Numbered from the stretch's first letter, positions 1 through 8,927 are shown. The stretch: DNA of 64,000 nucleotides from Blautia glucerasea (GCF_020537505.1 NZ_JAJBMO010000021.1:10446-74445), one strand, 5' to 3'. Notes: generated by a model from the letters alone, not told the origin. Program-made: numbers and translations.

Positions 1-625
1 TAATGCTGGAAATTCCAGTGATACTTAAGGTAACCGCCGGAAGAACGGCATGGCGCACTCTGTCAAGAAATGTGACACCACTGGCTTCCACTCCAATGGG
101 AACACTAAGTCCAATAGGAAGTATTTTTAGCCACACTCCAAAAATGATCAGCAATAACAGAGCCAGCCAGAAAGAAGGGGTACTGGCAATCACCAGGGAA
201 TATCCCTTTATCAGCTTATCTGGCAGTCTTCCCTGGAACACTCCTGCGATCACTCCCAGAAAAAATCCCACCAGTCCGGAAACCAGCCATGCCAGCCCCA
301 TAAGAAAAAGAGAGTTTCCCAGCTTCACGGCAATGACTTTTGCCACTGGCTGCCGATATAACAGGGAAATTCCAGCATCGCCCTTTATAAACGCATTCAG
401 CCAGTTCAGATATCTCTGAACTGGCGGTTCATCCACGCCCCAATAGGAGCGAAGCTTTTCTTTTTGTTCCTCACTCATACTGCCCAGGGCAGCCTGCCCC
501 ACATTGGCCTGCAAAGGGTCAATAGGGGAGGCTGATACAAGGGCAAAGGTGAGAATACTTACTGCAAAAAGCAGTAAAATAATCCGCAGCAGGTTCTTAC
601 CTGCGTAAGTAACAATCTGTTTCAT
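1..625 (-). CDS. ABC importer permease, DppB/NikB type (C-terminus outside window)
   Basis: Inner-membrane permease subunit of a peptide/nickel/opine ABC importer. The reading frame opens at ATG 623-625 with MKQIVTYAGKNLL, has a first membrane helix rich in I/L/F, and stays open to the window edge (about 208 codons). Typical family features are visible: the periplasmic segment with SPIDPLQANVG, a run of hydrophobic helices, and near the edge HAVLPAVTLSI, the usual BPD-type motif before the EAA loop. It lies 67 bp downstream of substrate-binding protein 693-2273 on the same strand, so both belong to one transcription unit that continues out of the window. This makes a second importer beside the one at 2692-7740. 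The family is clear; the substrate is not. Confidence 0.85.
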   Translation of the reverse strand, partial: MKQIVTYAGKNLLRIILLLFAVSILTFALVSASPIDPLQANVGQAALGSMSEEQKEKLRSYWGVDEPPVQRYLNWLNAFIKGDAGISLLYRQPVAKVIAVKLGNSLFLMGLAWLVSGLVGFFLGVIAGVFQGRLPDKLIKGYSLVIASTPSFWLALLLLIIFGVWLKILPIGLSVPIGVEASGVTFLDRVRHAVLPAVTLSITGISSI

Positions 626-692
626 CTTAATTTGTCCATTCTGTTTTCTTTTTCCATTTCATGAACCATTACGTCTGGATCAGGTTGAAAGC

Positions 693-2273
693 TTATTCCC
701 AATCCCACTGATCTACATTATTTACAATGGACCAGCCATGACCATGCGGATGTAATTTCTGATCTGCCACTTCCAGGCCGTCACGGACAAAATAGAGATG
801 ATCAATGTTGCAAAGCCAGATCCATGGAATATCTCCCTCCTGTGTAATTCCGGTTGTTCCATCCCACTGTGCTTTTTTCCATAAATCATAGGACTCTTCC
901 AGGCTGCTGCTTGCAAGTGCTTCATCCATATAGTTGTCTACTGTCTCATTTGCATACGGGGAATATTCTGCACTTCCAGACTCTCCGATGGTGTGATAAA
1001 TATTGTAAAGCTCCATTGGGCTGTGCGCTCCCCATCCCCACATAAGCGGTTCTGACTGTGCCTGGTCATAGGCAGTATCCCAGCCAACACCGGAAGTGGT
1101 TACCTCAATTCCAAGTTCTCTCAATTGATTTGCAGTATCCTCTGCAAGCGCCTGACGCACAGAATCTCCATTTGGGAACATAAGGGTAAGCTCTGCTTTT
1201 TCTCCGTCTTTTTCACGGACTCCATCGTCTCCTTCTGCCCATCCGGCCTCTTCCATCAGGGCTTTCGCTGCATCCAGATCATACTCAGTAACCGCCTCCT
1301 CATTGTACCATGGCATTTTGTCGCAAACGCTGTAAGCCTTTGTTCCATAACCATTCAACACATTTTCGATCATCTCGTCACGGTCAATTGCCAGGTTAAT
1401 GGCACGGCGCACATTCACGTCTGCAGTCAGGCTGTTTCCATAAATAATCCCGTCTTTTTCTTCCGGCTCTATACAAGGAAGATTAAAGCCCCGGTTATCT
1501 ACTGTTTCCACATTCAGAAGCCCGTATCCTTCAATTTCCTGCTCACTGTAGGAAGCTGCTGTATGCGCCAGATCCACCTGTCCAGCCATTGCTGCTGCCA
1601 GCGCAGCATCTTCTTCCATAAATAAAACTGTCAGTTTTTTAATCTTTGGCTCCTCTCCATAGTAATCCGGGTTTGCCTCGAAGATAACCTGCTGGCCTTT
1701 GTCCCACTGTTTCATAATATAGCGGCCGGAACCAATTGGATTCTGTCCGTAATTCTCATCATAGGCATGCTCAGGCACGATTCCCACAATTGCCATAGTA
1801 TATGGCCAGATAGAATATGGCTCATTCATATGAAATTCTACTGTAGTATCATCTACTGCCACAGCTTCTTTTAACATGGTAAAATCATTTACGGAGCTTT
1901 CATCTCGGCATGTATTAAATGTGAATGCCACGTCCCCTGCTGTCAATGGCTCTCCATCTGTAAACTTTACATCATCGCGGATTTTGACTGTCCAGGTAAG
2001 GCCATCGTCGCTGCAGGAATATTCCGTTGCCAGATCATTTTCGATTCCAAGATCCTTGGTAGTACGAACCAGTGTACTCTGGATAAGCGGCTCATGGACA
2101 TGCTCTCCGGCTCCCCATCCGTAAGCCGGATCAAATCCGGACTCCGGCTCTGATGTGGTTGGCATTGTCACGATCACGGACTGATCCTCCGCCCCCGCAT
2201 ACACATTCACGGCAGGTACTGCAAGCAGCATGGCTGCTGTACATAATAAACTGATTACTTTTTTGATTTTCAT
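693..2273 (-). CDS. Extracytoplasmic solute-binding protein, Dpp/Nik family (SBP1)
   Basis: Substrate receptor of an ABC importer (SBP family 5), 526 aa. I choose ATG 2273 because GAGGGAG precedes it by seven bases and it opens a Sec signal peptide (MKIKKVISLLCTAAMLLAV, cleavage near VYA-GAEDQ); an upstream in-frame start at 2303 would bury the signal. No lipobox cysteine is seen at the cleavage site. Family traits include the PLTAGDVAFTF segment and VRRAINLAIDRDEM. The C-terminus carries a histidine-rich HPHGHG followed by a WDW-type end; this could be metal related but is not proof. It is expressed from its own promoter (2504-2544) with a roughly 220-nt leader and is followed by a permease. 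Substrate unknown; nickel or metal-chelate, opine or peptide are all possible. Confidence 0.85.
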   Translation of the reverse strand: MKIKKVISLLCTAAMLLAVPAVNVYAGAEDQSVIVTMPTTSEPESGFDPAYGWGAGEHVHEPLIQSTLVRTTKDLGIENDLATEYSCSDDGLTWTVKIRDDVKFTDGEPLTAGDVAFTFNTCRDESSVNDFTMLKEAVAVDDTTVEFHMNEPYSIWPYTMAIVGIVPEHAYDENYGQNPIGSGRYIMKQWDKGQQVIFEANPDYYGEEPKIKKLTVLFMEEDAALAAAMAGQVDLAHTAASYSEQEIEGYGLLNVETVDNRGFNLPCIEPEEKDGIIYGNSLTADVNVRRAINLAIDRDEMIENVLNGYGTKAYSVCDKMPWYNEEAVTEYDLDAAKALMEEAGWAEGDDGVREKDGEKAELTLMFPNGDSVRQALAEDTANQLRELGIEVTTSGVGWDTAYDQAQSEPLMWGWGAHSPMELYNIYHTIGESGSAEYSPYANETVDNYMDEALASSSLEESYDLWKKAQWDGTTGITQEGDIPWIWLCNIDHLYFVRDGLEVADQKLHPHGHGWSIVNNVDQWDWE

Positions 2274-2362
2274 AGCGTTTCTCCCTCTTGTTTTTATTAT
2301 CAACAGAAAATAGTTTTCTGAAGATTTCTGATCAAATTTTCCTCCATTTCTTCTTAGACAAG

Positions 2363-2398
2363 AAAGGCAGTTATAAGTTTTTTCCTATAACTGTCTTT
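2363..2398 (-). promoter_or_regulatory. Leader hairpin upstream of SBP1
   Basis: Arms 2363-2375 and 2386-2398 pair over 13 positions with one G-U-type mismatch around a ten-base loop. It lies in the predicted 5' leader of SBP1, about 90 nt before the start codon, and is followed on the transcript by TTTCTT. It could be an attenuator or a stabilising 5' stem. I found no match to a riboswitch class that I know. Confidence 0.5.
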
Positions 2399-2415
2399 CT
2401 ATAGAAGGTCTGTAT

Positions 2416-2450
2416 TTACATGTAATAATGAGTGGAGGTGTTACATGTAA
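2416..2450. repeat. Two identical TTACATGTAA palindromes, 25 bp apart
   Basis: The perfect 10-bp palindrome TTACATGTAA occurs at 2416-2425 and again at 2441-2450. Both copies lie in the leader between the SBP1 promoter and its start codon. Paired identical palindromes usually mean cooperative binding by a dimeric regulator; downstream of a promoter this would be a repressor roadblock. The regulator is unknown. Confidence 0.55.
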
Positions 2451-2503
2451 CTATGTATAAGAATCCGCATTTCCGGCTTTTCTCTGCCTTGCTGCTGAAA
2501 CTA

Positions 2504-2544
2504 ATTTTACCAGAATCCACCAGTGCTACAAGCTCCCCAGGGGG
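2504..2544 (-). promoter_or_regulatory. SBP1 promoter with upstream CCCCCTGGGG element
   Basis: On the minus strand CCCCCTGGG (2544-2536) is followed after four bases by TTGTAG (2531-2526, -35), a 16-base spacer and TAAAAT (2509-2504, -10). The same order and the same four-base gap recur at 7841-7882 and 11853-11894. The GC-rich block abuts the -35, where a class II activator would sit. The predicted leader to SBP1 is about 220 nt. Confidence 0.65.
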
Positions 2545-2614
2545 ATATTTACCCATTCCCATTTTGCATAATTATGTCATTTTATGGAATATCATTTCCT
2601 GTTACTTCAAATAG

Positions 2615-2669
2615 AAAAAGATCCATACAGCACCCCATGAATTATTCATGGTTTCTCTGCATAGATCTT
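2615..2669 (-). terminator. Terminator after the importer ATPase operon
   Basis: Arms 2618-2630 and 2657-2669 pair over 13 positions with G-U pairs allowed, with an inner CCATGAAT/ATTCATGG stem, and the minus-strand transcript ends in a U-run (2615-2619). It lies just past the stop of the ATPase at 2692 and separates that operon from the SBP1 promoter. Confidence 0.75.
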
Positions 2670-2691
2670 CTTTCCAGGCACACCTTACTTA

Positions 2692-3453
2692 TTACTCAAA
2701 TACCGCATCCACCAGCTTCTTTGTATACGCTTCCTGCGGCGCGTTTATAATATTATCTGGCTTTCCGCTCTCCACAACCTTCCCATCATACAAAACCATC
2801 ACCTTATCACAGAAGCTCTGTACAAGTGCAAGATTATGACAGATAAAAATAAATGACAGCCCATGTGTATCCTTCAATTTCTCCAAAAGCTCCATAATCT
2901 GCTTCTGGATAGTTACATCAAGTGCGCTGGTAGCCTCGTCGCAGATCAGCACCTTCGGCTCTACTGCCAACGCCCTTGCGATTGCCGCTCTCTGGCACTG
3001 TCCTCCACTGACCTCATAAGGATATCTGCCTGCAAACTCTCCATCAAGTCCGCACTGTTCCAGCAGCTCTTTTACCCTTTTCAAGGCTTCTTCCTTCTTC
3101 ATTCCACGATTTCGCAGACTCTCCCCTATTCCGTCTCCCAGAGTTCTTCTTGGATCAAAGGAACCCACCGGATTCTGAAAAACCATCTGAATATTGCCAT
3201 ATACTTCTTTCAGCTGTCTCTGCTTCCGTTTCGTAATATCCTTTCCCTGAAATTTCAAAGTTCCTTCTGAAATATCCGTAAGCCTTGTGAGCATCTTCGC
3301 CAATGTACTTTTTCCAGAACCGGATTCTCCAACAATTCCAAGACTTTCCCCAGCTTTCAGAGTAAAGCTTACATCATCCACAGCTTTAAAAGACGCTTTT
3401 CCCCTCTGGGTGAATACCTTGGTTAAATGCTCTGCTTCCAAAAGTGTATTCAT
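2692..3453 (-). CDS. ABC importer ATPase, DppF/NikE/OppF type
   Basis: Cytoplasmic ATP-hydrolysing subunit of the peptide/nickel/opine importer, 253 aa. Visible motifs in order: Walker A GESGSGKST near residue 41, Q-loop in MVFQNPVGSFDPR, signature VSGGQCQRAAIARAL, Walker B with VLICDEATSALD, and the H-loop in IFICHNLALV. The SFDPR segment after the Q-loop is usual for the OppF/DppF half. It is slightly short for the family, with little C-terminal extension and no obvious Fe-S cysteine cluster. Its start lies 68 bp inside the 3' end of the partner ATPase, so translation is probably coupled. It is the last gene of the operon before a strong terminator. Confidence 0.9.
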   Translation of the reverse strand: MNTLLEAEHLTKVFTQRGKASFKAVDDVSFTLKAGESLGIVGESGSGKSTLAKMLTRLTDISEGTLKFQGKDITKRKQRQLKEVYGNIQMVFQNPVGSFDPRRTLGDGIGESLRNRGMKKEEALKRVKELLEQCGLDGEFAGRYPYEVSGGQCQRAAIARALAVEPKVLICDEATSALDVTIQKQIMELLEKLKDTHGLSFIFICHNLALVQSFCDKVMVLYDGKVVESGKPDNIINAPQEAYTKKLVDAVFE

Positions 3454-4243
3454 GTTTTTCCTTTCTCTTAAGCCTTGGTACTGCTGCCAGCAGTTCCCTG
3501 GTATAGGGATCCTGTGAATCGTTCAATACCTTTCCAGCTTCTCCGTATTCCACTGTTTTTCCATCTTTTAGGACCAGAACGGTATCCGCCATTGCGCGGA
3601 CTACACCAATGTCATGGGTTACAATTATAATTGTAGTTCCAAACAATTCCCTAAGCTTCAGCATTTCCTGCACCACCTGGCGCTGAACCGATACATCCAG
3701 CGCACTTGTAGGTTCATCTGCCAAAAGTACCGGTGGATTCATCAGCATGGCAATGGCAATTCCAGCTCTCTGATTCATTCCACCTGACAATTCAAAAGGA
3801 TAGCTGTTCCACACACGCTGGCTGTCTTTAAAATTCAGCTTTTTAAACAGTTCCATGGCCCGTTCTTTAGCCTCATTTCTGCTCACTCTCTTATGGGCAC
3901 ACATGCTCTCATAAATCTGATCTCCAATTGTTCGGATTGGGCAAAGAGAAGCTCCTGCATCCTGAAAAATCATACCAATCTGGGCGCCCCGGATTTTTCT
4001 TTTCTCTTTCTCCGGAATGTCCAGAATATTCTGTCCCATATAAAAGATATCGCCTCTGGTCACAAGGCCATCGGAATCCAGAAGGCCCATAGCAGCCTTG
4101 ATCAGTGTACTCTTACCGCTTCCGGATTCTCCTACCAGGCCAAGGATTTCTCCTGGTACAAGGGAGAAGCTTACATCATGGACTACCGCTTTCCCGTCAA
4201 AGGATATCTCCACCGAATCATAGGTTAATATTTTCTTTTCCAT
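3386..4243 (-). CDS. ABC importer ATPase, DppD/NikD/OppD type
   Basis: Partner ATPase of the importer, 285 aa. It has Walker A GESGSGKST, IGMIFQDAGASLCP at the Q-loop, the signature ELSGGMNQR (M in place of the common Q), Walker B LLADEPTSALD and VTHDIGVVRAMAD. The C-terminal tail with DPYTRELLAAVPRL is the usual OppD/DppD ending. I place the start at ATG 4243, three bases after the stop of SBP2, rather than at the in-frame TTG at 4249. Order in the operon is permease B, permease C, SBP2, this ATPase, second ATPase, which matches nik/cnt/dpp operons. Confidence 0.9.
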   Translation of the reverse strand: MEKKILTYDSVEISFDGKAVVHDVSFSLVPGEILGLVGESGSGKSTLIKAAMGLLDSDGLVTRGDIFYMGQNILDIPEKEKRKIRGAQIGMIFQDAGASLCPIRTIGDQIYESMCAHKRVSRNEAKERAMELFKKLNFKDSQRVWNSYPFELSGGMNQRAGIAIAMLMNPPVLLADEPTSALDVSVQRQVVQEMLKLRELFGTTIIIVTHDIGVVRAMADTVLVLKDGKTVEYGEAGKVLNDSQDPYTRELLAAVPRLKRKEKHEYTFGSRAFNQGIHPEGKSVF

Positions 4244-4245
4244 AC

Positions 4246-5784
4246 TCAATTAATATCCAGATCTGCGGTCAGTTCATAATAATCACAGGGATGGGCAACC
4301 AGACCAGTCACATTTGACTGCATAATCATGCTCATTCTAAGATGGGAACAGAATACATAAGCATTGTCATCCAGAACTGTCTGCTGCATCTGGATTCCTA
4401 ATTCAGCACGCTTATCTATGTCAAATTCCGTTTCCATTTCATCAGCAAGCTCTTCCAGCTTATCACTGTGATAATGTCCGTTATTGGAAACAGATTCATC
4501 CAATGCACAGGAGGTGAAGAAGTACTGTGGATCTCCTGTAGGTGCTGTTACCATGGCACTTGCATATACATCCCACAGGGTAGGATCTTTGCGGATGGTA
4601 TTGTTATCAGATGTACAGTTTACCTGAACATCCATACCAATATCTTTTAAGGTTGCCTGTGCAGACTCAGCCAGAAGAGGAAGCTCCTGACGGCTTGGGT
4701 AAGTAAGCCAGCGGATCACAAGCTTCTGACCGTCTTTTTCACGGATTCCATCGCCATCAGAGTCAACCCAGCCAGCGTCCTCCAGAACCTGCTTTGCTCC
4801 ATCCGGATCATAGCTCTCTGTAGTCAGATTCTGTCCTCCAAATGAGAAAGTATCTGGGAATGCACCAACTGCCGGATATCCATATCCATTCAGCAACACA
4901 GATACGAAACTGTCCTTGTCAATTCCCATGGCAATTGCCTTACGTACCGCCGGATCAGAGGTTACCGGACTTTCAAAATTCATCCAGGCATAAAATGCAC
5001 GGCTTGTTGCAGTACTTGAGAATGTGAAATCATCATTTTCAAATAAAGGATAGCTTGCATATGCCATACCATAGGCCGCATTGATTTCCCCTGCCTGGAG
5101 TGCAAACGCCAGTGTATCACCATCAGAAATCGTACGAACAGTAATCTCATCTACATTCACATCGCCATTCCAGTAATTCTCATTTTTCACAAGTGTAAGA
5201 TGATCGTCTGTTACAAGATCTGTGGCAACATAGGGGCCTGTACCAATTACAATCCCGTTGTCTGTAATTCCTGCCTGCACATCAATAATACAGCCATAAG
5301 GATCACTTAAGTAATTGATCAGTGCCGGTTTTGGCTCTTTGGTCTTAATTGTCACTACATTTCCATCCGCTTCAATGGTATCAATGCAAAGATCTCCGGC
5401 AGCTCTTTCGTGGTTTGCCACCAGATCTTCCAGACACTCCTTTACCGCCTCCCCATCACAGACACGTCCATTTGAAAATACAACGCCATCATTTAATGTG
5501 ATTTTCCAGGTCAGATCATCCACATTTTCGTATTCCTTTGCAATCCACGGTTCGATTTCCATAGTATCGGAATAACGGAACAGGGTTTCACCAACGCCAT
5601 AACGGATACAGGCCCAGCCTGCATAGGTGTTCTGTGGATTGATATCCGCCTCCTCATTTTCTGCATTAAAGGTGGTATCGCCAAATACAAATGTTTTCTT
5701 TTCTTCTGCCATTGTTGGCACTGTTGCTAACCCCATTGTCATGCCAGCTGCCAATGCAATTGCCAGGATTTTCTTTGTTTTCAT
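4246..5784 (-). CDS. Extracytoplasmic solute-binding protein, NikA/CntA-like (SBP2)
   Basis: Substrate receptor of the ABC importer encoded by its neighbours, 512 aa. ATG 5784 is chosen because GAGGAG lies eight bases upstream; the ATG at 5790 would be only two bases from it. The N-terminus MKTKKILAIALAAGMTMGL is a Sec signal ending near TMA-EEKK. The body is SBP family 5. The C-terminus, with HLRMSMIMQSNVTGL then HPCDYYELT and DLDIN, resembles from memory the ending of NikA/CntA-type nickel and metal-opine receptors, which is why I favour a metal-complex ligand over plain peptides. Family certain, ligand inferred. Confidence 0.88.
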   Translation of the reverse strand: MKTKKILAIALAAGMTMGLATVPTMAEEKKTFVFGDTTFNAENEEADINPQNTYAGWACIRYGVGETLFRYSDTMEIEPWIAKEYENVDDLTWKITLNDGVVFSNGRVCDGEAVKECLEDLVANHERAAGDLCIDTIEADGNVVTIKTKEPKPALINYLSDPYGCIIDVQAGITDNGIVIGTGPYVATDLVTDDHLTLVKNENYWNGDVNVDEITVRTISDGDTLAFALQAGEINAAYGMAYASYPLFENDDFTFSSTATSRAFYAWMNFESPVTSDPAVRKAIAMGIDKDSFVSVLLNGYGYPAVGAFPDTFSFGGQNLTTESYDPDGAKQVLEDAGWVDSDGDGIREKDGQKLVIRWLTYPSRQELPLLAESAQATLKDIGMDVQVNCTSDNNTIRKDPTLWDVYASAMVTAPTGDPQYFFTSCALDESVSNNGHYHSDKLEELADEMETEFDIDKRAELGIQMQQTVLDDNAYVFCSHLRMSMIMQSNVTGLVAHPCDYYELTADLDIN

Positions 5785-5815
5785 GTACATTTCTCCTCAT
5801 ATATGTTTTTTATCT

Positions 5816-6799
5816 CTACTGTAAACGACCGTTCTTAGGATCCAGATAATCGCGAACAGTATCCCCCAGCAGGTTAAAAATTACTACAGATACAAAAATT
5901 GCAATTCCCGGTGACAGAACTACCCAGGGATAAGTCTGGATCATGCTCCGACCGCTGCTCATCATGCTTCCCCACTCTGCCATTGGAATCTGAGCCCCCA
6001 GTCCCAGAAAAGACAGGCCAGCCAGTTCCATCATCATAGTTCCGATATCCAGCATAGCTGTTACCAGAACTGGTCCGATCATATTCGGAAGAACATGCCT
6101 CACCAAAATCTGAACAGAGCTGTCTCCAGCCAGTATGACAGCATGGATATATGGTTCATTTTTCAATGCCAATGTCTGGCTTCGGGCAATTCGGGAATAC
6201 TTCGGCCAGCTGATCACCGCCAGTGCAAGAATGGCATTCTGGATACCGCCCCCAAGAATAGCCGCAATCGCCATTGCAAACACCAGTCCTGGAAATGCCA
6301 GACAGACATCTGAAATTCTCATCATAACAGAATCCAGGATTCCACCAAAATAACCACAACACAATCCCACAATTGTTCCAAATATGGAAATCGCAGCCAC
6401 CAGTATAAAAGTAGAAAAAATACTGGCTCTTGCTCCGCTGATCACACGCGACAGCATATCCCTGCCGTAAGTGTCTGTCCCCATCGGATGCTGAAAGCTT
6501 GGTGCCTGAAGGGCACTGGAAAGATCCTGGGCATAGGGATCATAAGGGCAAAGGTGGTCTGCAAAGATTGCCAGTATCACCAGACATGCTGCCAGCACGC
6601 TAAAAAATATCAGCTTTTGTTTTATATGACTCTTTTTAATTCTCTGTACACGCACTGTTACGCGATTTTCATTATCTCTGCTTTTCCCATTTTTCAGCAC
6701 TGCACTTTCCTTTTGCCGTCCGCATTGTTCTTTTTTCCCCATCTTGACCAGTATTTCACTTTTCTTTTCTGGCGCTTCATCCAAATTTTTTACGCTCAC
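5816..6799 (-). CDS. ABC importer permease, DppC/NikC type
   Basis: Inner-membrane permease of the importer, 327 aa. Residues 1-58 form a charged, lysine-rich cytoplasmic N-terminus, longer than usual for DppC. It is followed by the first helix (LIFFSVLAACLVILAIFADHL), the LCPYDPYAQDL and HPMGTDTYGRDMLSRV motifs that are diagnostic of the DppC/OppC family, five more helices, and the EAA-type loop near HVLPNMIGPVLV. The start overlaps the upstream permease stop by four bases, showing translational coupling. It pairs with the permease at 6796-7740. Confidence 0.92.
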   Translation of the reverse strand: MSVKNLDEAPEKKSEILVKMGKKEQCGRQKESAVLKNGKSRDNENRVTVRVQRIKKSHIKQKLIFFSVLAACLVILAIFADHLCPYDPYAQDLSSALQAPSFQHPMGTDTYGRDMLSRVISGARASIFSTFILVAAISIFGTIVGLCCGYFGGILDSVMMRISDVCLAFPGLVFAMAIAAILGGGIQNAILALAVISWPKYSRIARSQTLALKNEPYIHAVILAGDSSVQILVRHVLPNMIGPVLVTAMLDIGTMMMELAGLSFLGLGAQIPMAEWGSMMSSGRSMIQTYPWVVLSPGIAIFVSVVIFNLLGDTVRDYLDPKNGRLQ

Positions 6800-7740
6800 T
6801 GCTTCTCACCTCCCAGACGGATTCTTGGATCCAGGAACCGGTAAGACAGATCTGTAAGCAGATTTACCAGCACATAAATGATTGCCATCCACATCACATA
6901 AGCCTGGATAATAGGATAATCCCGCATAGAAATGGCATCTACCGCCATTTTTCCAACACCATCCCACATAAAAATAGATTCTACAATTGCAGTACCGCCA
7001 AGCAGGTTTCCTATGGACAGCATCAACAAAGTGATAATCGTAACAAGGGAAGCTTTCATAATACTTTTCCATAAGGTAACAGAAAACTTCACACCGCGTG
7101 CCCTGGCTCCCACAACATAATCCTTGTCAAGCTCATCCAACACTGTAGCCCGCACCTGGCGAAGATATTTCGCAGACATGGCAATGGCCAGGGTAATGGC
7201 TGGCATGGCTACACTTTTCAAACTGACATCCTTTGCAATAACAGGAAAAATCCTTATTTTGATCGCAAGAAAATACATAAGCAAAAGTGATACAAAAAAA
7301 TTAGGAAGACTGTTTCCTACAAAACTGCAAAAACGGATAATGTAATCAATAACTGTATTCTGCTTCACTGCTGCCAGAATTCCCAGAGGAATAGAAATAA
7401 TGACCGTAAGCAGGATCGATGTCACTGTGAGAAGCAAGGTAGCCGGAAGCTTCGATATAAATGTATCAAATACTGAAAAACCAGATACATAACTGTTTCC
7501 CATATCGCCCCGGAGCAGTTTACCCAGCCATACAAAATATTGTGTCAGAAAAGGCTTATCCAGTCCTAGCTGTTCTCTTGCCGCATCCAGCGTGGCTTCT
7601 GACACCACAACGCCAGTGTTCTCCATCTTCTGTGTTACAACATCACTTCCTGCAATACGCATCATTCCATAAGACAGAAAGGTAATTGCAAACAGAATGG
7701 GAATCAACTGAAGAATGCGTTTAATTGTATATTTCTTCAT
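6796..7740 (-). CDS. ABC importer permease, DppB/NikB type
   Basis: First gene of the importer operon and the DppB-type membrane subunit, 314 aa. ATG 7740 (MKKYTIKRILQLIPILFA) is preceded by GGAGA and fits the family start; an upstream in-frame start at 7782 would add a non-membrane tail. Family traits: ITFLSYGMMRIAGSD in the first loop, then the region LGLDKPFLTQYFVWL and AMPAITLAIAMSAKYLRQVR near the coupling loop. The promoter at 7841-7882 lies about 100 bp upstream and shares its layout with two other promoters in this region. Confidence 0.92.
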   Translation of the reverse strand: MKKYTIKRILQLIPILFAITFLSYGMMRIAGSDVVTQKMENTGVVVSEATLDAAREQLGLDKPFLTQYFVWLGKLLRGDMGNSYVSGFSVFDTFISKLPATLLLTVTSILLTVIISIPLGILAAVKQNTVIDYIIRFCSFVGNSLPNFFVSLLLMYFLAIKIRIFPVIAKDVSLKSVAMPAITLAIAMSAKYLRQVRATVLDELDKDYVVGARARGVKFSVTLWKSIMKASLVTIITLLMLSIGNLLGGTAIVESIFMWDGVGKMAVDAISMRDYPIIQAYVMWMAIIYVLVNLLTDLSYRFLDPRIRLGGEKQ

Positions 7741-7840
7741 TTGGTTGTCTCCATTTCGTATAGCAACAAGATATGCCTGCATAAGCAGACATTCTAAATG
7801 AGAGTCATAAGCTTTTACCCATTTTCACGATTCACGGTAT

Positions 7841-7882
7841 AGTTTAGCAAAATAAAAAACAGCCTACAACCCGCCCAGGGGG
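7841..7882 (-). promoter_or_regulatory. Importer operon promoter with upstream CCCCCTGGG element
   Basis: On the minus strand CCCCCTGGG (7882-7874), then four bases, TTGTAG (7869-7864), a 17-base spacer and TAAACT (7846-7841). It has the same -35 and element gap as the SBP1 promoter. It lies inside the stem of the terminator that follows the LysR gene, so promoter and terminator share bases. Confidence 0.65.
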
Positions 7883-7891
7883 TTATAGGCT
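7849..7891 (-). terminator. Terminator of the LysR-type regulator gene
   Basis: AGCCTATAACCC and GGGTTGTAGGCT form a 12-bp stem (one G-U) at 7861-7891 on the minus strand, followed by GTTTTTTATTTT. It lies 38 bp past the LysR stop. The stem contains the -35 hexamer and GC-rich element of the next promoter, so the two elements are physically merged. Confidence 0.7.
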
Positions 7892-7928
7892 ATTCTTATT
7901 TGGCATATATTTTTATATTTTTGGAATA

Positions 7929-8927
7929 TCAATTTAATTTACTATTCAGGAACTCAAGCAACTCTTCCACCAATTCATCCGGTTCATCATTTTTCCTTCT
8001 GATATATCCGAAAAATACCCTGTTCTTTTTGAATTCCAGTGGAATGCCTTCATTTACAGCTTTCTTGTCATCCGAAAGATAGTTTCCGCTAATATTGCAA
8101 AGATCTGTTTCTTTCAGCATTTTTTCCATAATGTAATCGCTGTTTGTGATTACGGAAACGTCCAGGTTTTCCCAGCTGAATACTCCTCGTTTTTCTTTTT
8201 CCCCCAACTCCAGGAATTCATCACGGAAATTTTGGATAAAGCGGAAGTTCTTCATCTGTTCCATATTTACTGTCTGCTGGTCTTTTTGCGCCAGCGTATT
8301 TACAGTGCCATTATTTTCCACTTCTGAAGCAATTTTCATATCTGGCTTCTTTGCTTTTTCGGAAGGTGGCATTTCTTTATATAGAATATTTTCTTTTCCG
8401 GGATAAAAGGTCGCTGTGCTTTCCTGCATCACATTAAAAACCAGGCGATTTTTCACCAGCTCATACTGAAATTCTTTCTTCTGCTGCTCCATTATGTATA
8501 CGAAACCAACATCGGAAAGATAATCCCTCACGCGCTCCATGACCGTCCGCACACCAGCTGTATAAATTTCAAAGTGATAGTCCTTTTCATAATTTTTCTT
8601 ATAAAACTCTACAAACTGATTGGTAAACCAGGAACTGGGATTCAGGGAAATACGCAAATACTTTGCCATATTTTTATGCCCCATCTCTTCCAGGATCCGG
8701 GAGTCATTTACAATTCTGCAGGCATAACGATACGCTTCCCGTCCCTTGGCAGTAAGGGCAATTCCCCTTGGCATACGGTCAAACAATACCATTCCCATAT
8801 CATTTTCCAGAGCTTTGATGGCCTTGCTCACACTTGGCTGGGTGGTATAAAGCAGTTTCGCAGCCTCACTGATGGAGCCGGTTTCTGCACATGTTATAAA
8901 ATATATTAATTGTTTAAGATCTAACAT
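7929..8927 (-). CDS. LysR-type transcriptional regulator
   Basis: DNA-binding regulator, 332 aa. It begins MLDLKQLIYFITCAETGS, the typical LysR winged-helix start (residues 1-60, with TTQPSVSKAIKALE as recognition helix); ATG 8927 has AAGGAAC upstream, so I prefer it over 8978. The effector domain is unusual: around residues 160-250 it carries a long lysine/glutamate-rich insertion with little resemblance to a normal periplasmic-binding fold, and the C-terminus reads PDELVEELLEFLNSKLN. It sits between the methyltransferase genes and the importer operon, so it is the obvious candidate controller of the three promoters with CCCCCTGGG elements. That link is inferred from position only; a classic T-N11-A LysR box is not evident. 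Confidence 0.8.
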   Translation of the reverse strand: MLDLKQLIYFITCAETGSISEAAKLLYTTQPSVSKAIKALENDMGMVLFDRMPRGIALTAKGREAYRYACRIVNDSRILEEMGHKNMAKYLRISLNPSSWFTNQFVEFYKKNYEKDYHFEIYTAGVRTVMERVRDYLSDVGFVYIMEQQKKEFQYELVKNRLVFNVMQESTATFYPGKENILYKEMPPSEKAKKPDMKIASEVENNGTVNTLAQKDQQTVNMEQMKNFRFIQNFRDEFLELGEKEKRGVFSWENLDVSVITNSDYIMEKMLKETDLCNISGNYLSDDKKAVNEGIPLEFKKNRVFFGYIRRKNDEPDELVEELLEFLNSKLN

